Shown piece after piece: positions 63,701 through 64,000 of a stretch of DNA of 64,000 bases. The notes beneath the pieces are model-generated. The model had not been told where the DNA came from. It searched no databases and saw nothing but the letters and a program-made list of their open reading frames with translations. Positions within the stretch are counted from its first letter, which is position 1, and each line of letters opens with the position of its first letter. The stretch is taken from the NCBI GenBank assembly GCA_963281255.1, contig OY725493.1, positions 2,883,857-2,947,856 of the forward strand, in the 5' to 3' direction. Both the position numbers and the translations under genes were made by a program. This DNA comes from Aphrocallistes beatrix (Eukaryota > Porifera > Hexactinellida > Sceptrulophora > Aphrocallistidae).

Positions 63701-64000
63701 TGGACACAAATGGGCTCTACTCTCAACTTCGAAAATCTGAAAATGAGATGCTACCAAAATTCGGTCCATTCGCAACTCTATTAACTAAGTCAAGATTAAT
63801 TCGATGTGCTGCTGCTAAGAAGTCAACCCCAAGAATACAATATGTAATCAGTGTAGAAGCTACTCTAAACATTTTCATTGTTCGAAAGTTCCCTATGGTA
63901 ATCTCCAATTCGACTTGGCCAAGAGGGTGCATTCTATTCCCGAAGGCAGTTAATAACAATTGCCCTGCAGATGTAGTTCGTATACATTTGATTCTCCTCA
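60711..64000 (-). pseudogene. Ty3/gypsy pol (protease-RT-RNase H-integrase), runs off right edge
   Basis: Polyprotein of an LTR retrotransposon that copies RNA to DNA and integrates it; read leftward. Protease remnant: ITYCILGVDFLAAAHRI (about 63855-63805). RT: [33 protein letters not shown] (63390-63290), with the catalytic YxDD read as FIDD (about 63120), then KCEIGKQYITYLGHTF. Tether/RNase H: FLGLANYYRRYIDKF (62900-62855), degenerate DASG, HKPLEWL and FEIRNRRGSDNENADVLSRS (62420-62365). Integrase: SCEVCQRAK zinc finger (about 61945-61915), core FVHVDILELPLS and EFLYSDQGRNFES (61220-61190), and the C-terminal GPY/F-like region to 60711. Domain order is that of Ty3/gypsy. Stops and frameshifts in RT and RNase H, two MITE insertions, and no left-hand LTR. 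Gag and 5' LTR would lie beyond 64000. Confidence 0.9.
61433..61898. mobile_element. Tc1-like MITE inside gypsy integrase, 466 bp
   Basis: CTCTAATCGGACAAAAGTAG at the left, ATTGTCCGGTTAGAG with TA at the right. Symmetric interior (CATTCGAATTACTCAGGTT and its inverse). It splits the integrase between the zinc finger (KLALPT) and the core (IGRTMQFVHVDILEL). Confidence 0.85.

Noticed and set aside
1-64000. tRNA or rRNA genes
   Set aside because: No A-box/B-box pair with a cloverleaf and no rRNA core sequence was recognised by eye on either strand; a covariance-model scan would be decisive.

Overview
This window reads as animal nuclear DNA from a small, AT-rich invertebrate genome. It is probably a sponge, but that is an inference: it rests on remembered similarity of the two host genes to secreted repeat proteins common in sponges. 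Nothing is prokaryotic: genes have GT-AG introns, and almost all other sequence is eukaryotic transposable elements (TEs). No tRNA, rRNA, CRISPR array or operon was seen.

Host genes: two minus-strand genes encode secreted proteins with the same Ig-like beta-sandwich repeat. Gene A starts at 59692 (exon 1, 59692-59489; exon 2, 37597-37357). Gene B starts at 26220 (exon 1, 26220-25838; exon 2, 17300-16961; exon 3, 11488-11267). Splice phases agree at every junction, and each gene begins with a signal peptide. The introns (about 21.9, 8.5 and 5.5 kb) are filled with TEs. Later exons of gene B probably lie left of position 1; the next exon of gene A was not found.

Transposable elements, left to right: an intron-bearing Ty3/gypsy integrase pseudogene (0.97-3.08 kb); two hAT transposase relics (5.2-8.1 and 8.9-10.4 kb); a mariner fragment (13.5-14.1 kb) and a full-length mariner with perfect 24-bp terminal inverted repeats (TIRs) (17.9-19.2 kb); a gypsy integrase split by a hAT MITE (20.2-21.4 kb); a BED-finger relic split by another hAT MITE (22.6-23.2 kb); a 1.27-kb foldback with a membrane-protein coding sequence in both arms (23.9-25.2 kb); a second foldback (28.4-28.9 kb); an unclassified transposase-like gene split by nested elements (32.3-34.3 kb); a FLYWCH/MULE deletion derivative (34.8-35.9 kb); a Tigger/pogo relic (39.0-39.6 kb); hAT and MULE relics (40.7-42.5 kb); two Tc1-like relics (45.4-47.0 and 52.4-53.1 kb); a ZBED-type hAT gene (54.3-56.06 kb); a small ORF resembling a GIY-YIG nuclease (56.1-56.5 kb); three hAT-like elements nested in each other (58.0-59.2 kb); and a minus-strand Ty3/gypsy pol running off the right edge (60.7-64.0 kb).

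Between these lie families of short non-autonomous elements: pogo-like MITEs with TA target-site duplications (TSDs) and internally iterated motifs, Tc1-like MITEs beginning CACTRCCCGGACAAAAGTA, hAT MITEs with perfect 8-bp TSDs, a 105-bp piggyBac-like MITE with TTAA TSDs, and a hairpin-rich repeat here called R1 (at least a dozen copies). The insertions nest deeply enough to give a relative chronology. Most transposases carry stops, frameshifts or internal deletions; recent activity is suggested mainly by intact TSDs, the mariner TIRs and the near-identical arms of the 24-kb foldback.
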